NCBI RefSeq assembly: GCF_002443255.2
Contig: NW_019211457.1
Coordinates: 47,149,690 to 47,213,689, forward strand
DNA from: Varroa destructor
Taxonomy: Eukaryota > Arthropoda > Arachnida > Mesostigmata > Varroidae
Direction: 5' to 3'
DNA length: 64,000 bases
Shown here in pieces: positions 61,752 through 64,000 of this stretch (within the stretch, counting starts at the first letter, position 1; each line of letters starts with the position of its first letter). The notes beneath the pieces were generated by a model, which saw nothing but the letters and a program-made list of their open reading frames with translations, was not told where the DNA came from and did not search any database. Made by a program: the position numbers and the translations under genes.

Positions 61752-62244
61752 ACTTTTAGCTATTCCAAACGAAGATGTAGAACACTTTATCTATGTAATC
61801 TGCCACCAACTTGTATATTATGCTATAAAGAATGAGACCAGCATTGATCTAAGCGGTACAGCACTGATGGTGGTAACTCTTAACGATGACGCTGTCGGAG
61901 TAATTGGCGTTGCCAAGTACTAGCAAATGAAAAATGTAAGATTACTTACTAGGGAAGGGTGCGTAATGCGTTTCTTGGGAGATTACGGTTAGCTTGATAG
62001 CGTCTGTATTTTACATATGGGAGTAGAGAGAGAATTCAGTAGCTTCCCATGGCTTTCTCTATTGATATCTGGCACACTTTGGTTTACAGCTGACAATATG
62101 ATTCTATCCATTTACCTTTCGTCATACTCTAACGCATCCTTGAACGATACTCGGAAAAAAAAAAGAAGCTGAGCCCCTGTATGTATTGTTTCAGTTGTTG
62201 ATAGCTAGCACAATGTTCTAATTCTCGAATACGACACAATTATA

Positions 62245-62250
62245 AATAAA
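62245..62250 (+). terminator. Possible polyadenylation signal of the cuticle gene
   Basis: The first AATAAA after the cuticle stop, 494 bp downstream. The distance is long, so an unrecognised variant signal may be used instead. Confidence 0.3.
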
Positions 62251-62457
62251 CTTCGCGCTAAACTAATTTGGTTATCAATCGTTAGACGGTCGTTTCCAAT
62301 TAGCATATGTTCAAACCATATGTAAATGTAAAACTCGTCGTGACTTGCAAGGCCCTTGTGGACTTTGTGAATATCGTGGTTAGCAGCTGTTTCAGTCGGA
62401 AGATGGCCTTAGCCGGTTTAAATCGGGACTATTTGGTAAAAGCCTTTGGTAATTTAG

Positions 62458-62478
62458 AAAAAAAAAAAAAAAAAAAAA
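62458..62478 (+). repeat. A21 homopolymer
   Basis: Twenty-one consecutive A residues. Confidence 0.97.
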
Positions 62479-62902
62479 GAATAGATCTAGGGGACATCTC
62501 AAGGGTAAATGCGGCCGTTTATCCCGGTGCTGGATAAAGTCAAAGTGACGCAACGCCGATGCCGACCGCCCAGAGAATTGTTATAGGCAAACAAGCAATT
62601 GATGGCATCACTTCGTGAGAACGAATTCTGATATAGCAACAAAGACGTAAGCTCATTTTGTATATATTAGGATAGATAACACGAATAAAATAGAACATCG
62701 TTGTAGTTTGTCGATGCCTGCTATCTGCGTGCTCCTATCAGAGAAATATTATCCGCAGTAATGAATATCGTTGTTATTTAAACGAACTTTAAGCGAACAA
62801 TTGTATTTACAGTAATTCTGGGTTGAACAAACAGGCATCGTCTGCTAAAAGTAACACCGGAAAAAAATACTTGAGGAAAGCGTGATGAATAATCAACGAC
62901 AG

Positions 62903-62924
<22 letters not shown>
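62903..62924 (+). repeat. A22 homopolymer followed by GAAGAAAAAA
   Basis: Twenty-two consecutive A residues with a purine-rich continuation, similar to a retroposon tail. Confidence 0.95.
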
Positions 62925-62934
<10 letters not shown>

Positions 62935-64000
62935 TAACATTCTATAGGCGAATTGCTAGACGATGATTTGACTATATTTTACACAGAAATCGACTCTAAA
63001 TCGCACCTTTTTGCACAGCCCTATATCGTTTCATAGTATTTATAGAGATAACGATTACATTCAAACATGTACTTCTGTTTAGAGACAACGAACAGCAGAG
63101 GGCCATATGACTGGGCACAATGACACGCACAAACTGTCGCAAGAATTATGGCGATGTAGCCTAGGCGTTTCAAAAGGAAGGACCAGAATCAAAAAAGGCC
63201 TCATTCTCTTCGATAGAATAGGTAGCGTCGCGTTGAAGCTCTTGACTGTAACTCGACCATACACGCCTGTAATAACGTACAGTAGAAATTACAAACGAAC
63301 AAATAATAGAACTCAACAGAATGACTGGCGCTGATGAACACTGACGAATTTCTACCACCAAAGTTATGACTTCGTGTTTTTTTTTTTGTTTTTGATCTAA
63401 CTTTAGACACGGATACTTGTGATTTTTGTTTGTTGTATGATACGTTGTTTATACAATGCCTGTTTTCTGTCTTTGCCGATAGGTAGAGTCTGCCATATTG
63501 AAGTTATTCGACATTCAAGTTACACAATACAAGAAAAGTATGTATAGACGATATGAATCCTGTTTGAAAAACGAAAAACTAATTATGTTGTAACAATCAT
63601 GATCTGTGGCATGTCGTATATGTTCCATTGCCAGACGTACTAAAAAGGTTCATCGACCTCCAATAAACCCGATGGCTGGCTGTTCGTATGGTGGTCCGTG
63701 CAGAACAATTGAAGTTAGAAGAAATCAAATATAAGCCTTGTACGAACGTGTAAGTGGCCTTCTGCGGCAGACGAAGTACATTCGAGTTATGTGCATATAG
63801 GCGACGAAGTGTACACTTCGCCTGACTATTATTCGACAGGGCCGACGTAAGAAGTATCAGTGCTCAAAGGGCCCCGAGGACAGCTTCGAAAAACAGACTT
63901 ATGACACAAAAAAACAATGATAAGTAAGGTGCAGTAAAGTGCGATGCCTTATGATAGAAGGCCCACTACCTTCATGCCTGACCGACACTCATATTTAATT
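62925..64000. other. Intergenic, no supported feature
   Basis: Short overlapping frames at 63079-63410 on both strands have no coding support. No further cuticle gene is visible to the window end. Confidence 0.5.

Overview
The window looks like nuclear DNA from an arthropod. It is A+T-rich, with sparse coding capacity, long introns, TA-dinucleotide microsatellites, tRNA-derived SINEs and decayed transposons. It carries one spliced housekeeping gene and one cuticle-protein gene with the typical arthropod layout. The Ala/Pro/Val-rich cuticle protein, of the 'cuticle protein 16.5-like' style, and the base composition make a mite or other chelicerate plausible, but that is inference. I see no bacterial operons, CRISPR arrays, rRNA genes or intact tRNA genes.

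Layout. 1-7.7 kb is mostly gene-free; it holds a decayed non-LTR retrotransposon fragment (1217-1969, minus) and a SINE copy (about 4518-4682). 7.7-8.8 kb is a G+C-rich block with a possible 5' exon and conflicting open frames. 8.8-25.7 kb is A+T-rich, with one orphan ORF of coding-like composition (15095-15298), a second SINE (16172-16336, minus) and a G+C-richer block with a strong splice-acceptor-like tract near 19.4-19.8 kb. 25.7-29.1 kb is another G+C-rich block. It contains a both-strand hydrophobic open-frame region, a candidate minus-strand first exon, a compact candidate secreted-peptide gene (27031-27255, minus, with TATA box and AATAAA), and the 5' side of the main gene.

The main gene (29103-40210, plus) has five coding exons. 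It encodes a 459-residue SMAP1/SMAP2-type Arf GTPase-activating protein, and all four introns are phase 1. Downstream are a mariner-like transposase relic (about 42670-43045, minus) and an isolated 38-bp second copy of its catalytic-motif DNA 380 bp away. 43-60 kb is mostly intergenic or intronic, with two more SINEs (49566-49697 and 56013-56166), a G+C-rich block that may hold the first exon of a minus-strand membrane-protein gene (53295-53531), and hairpins. At 60.7-61.75 kb lies a two-exon cuticle-protein gene with TATA box, split signal peptide and five 45-bp tandem repeats. The last 2 kb hold poly-A tracts and nothing else I can support.

The genes have no evident shared pathway: SMAP acts in Arf-regulated clathrin and endosomal traffic, and the cuticle protein is a secreted structural protein. 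The best candidate for something undescribed is the 74-residue secreted-peptide gene at 27031-27255. The most secure transposon biology is the four-copy SINE family.
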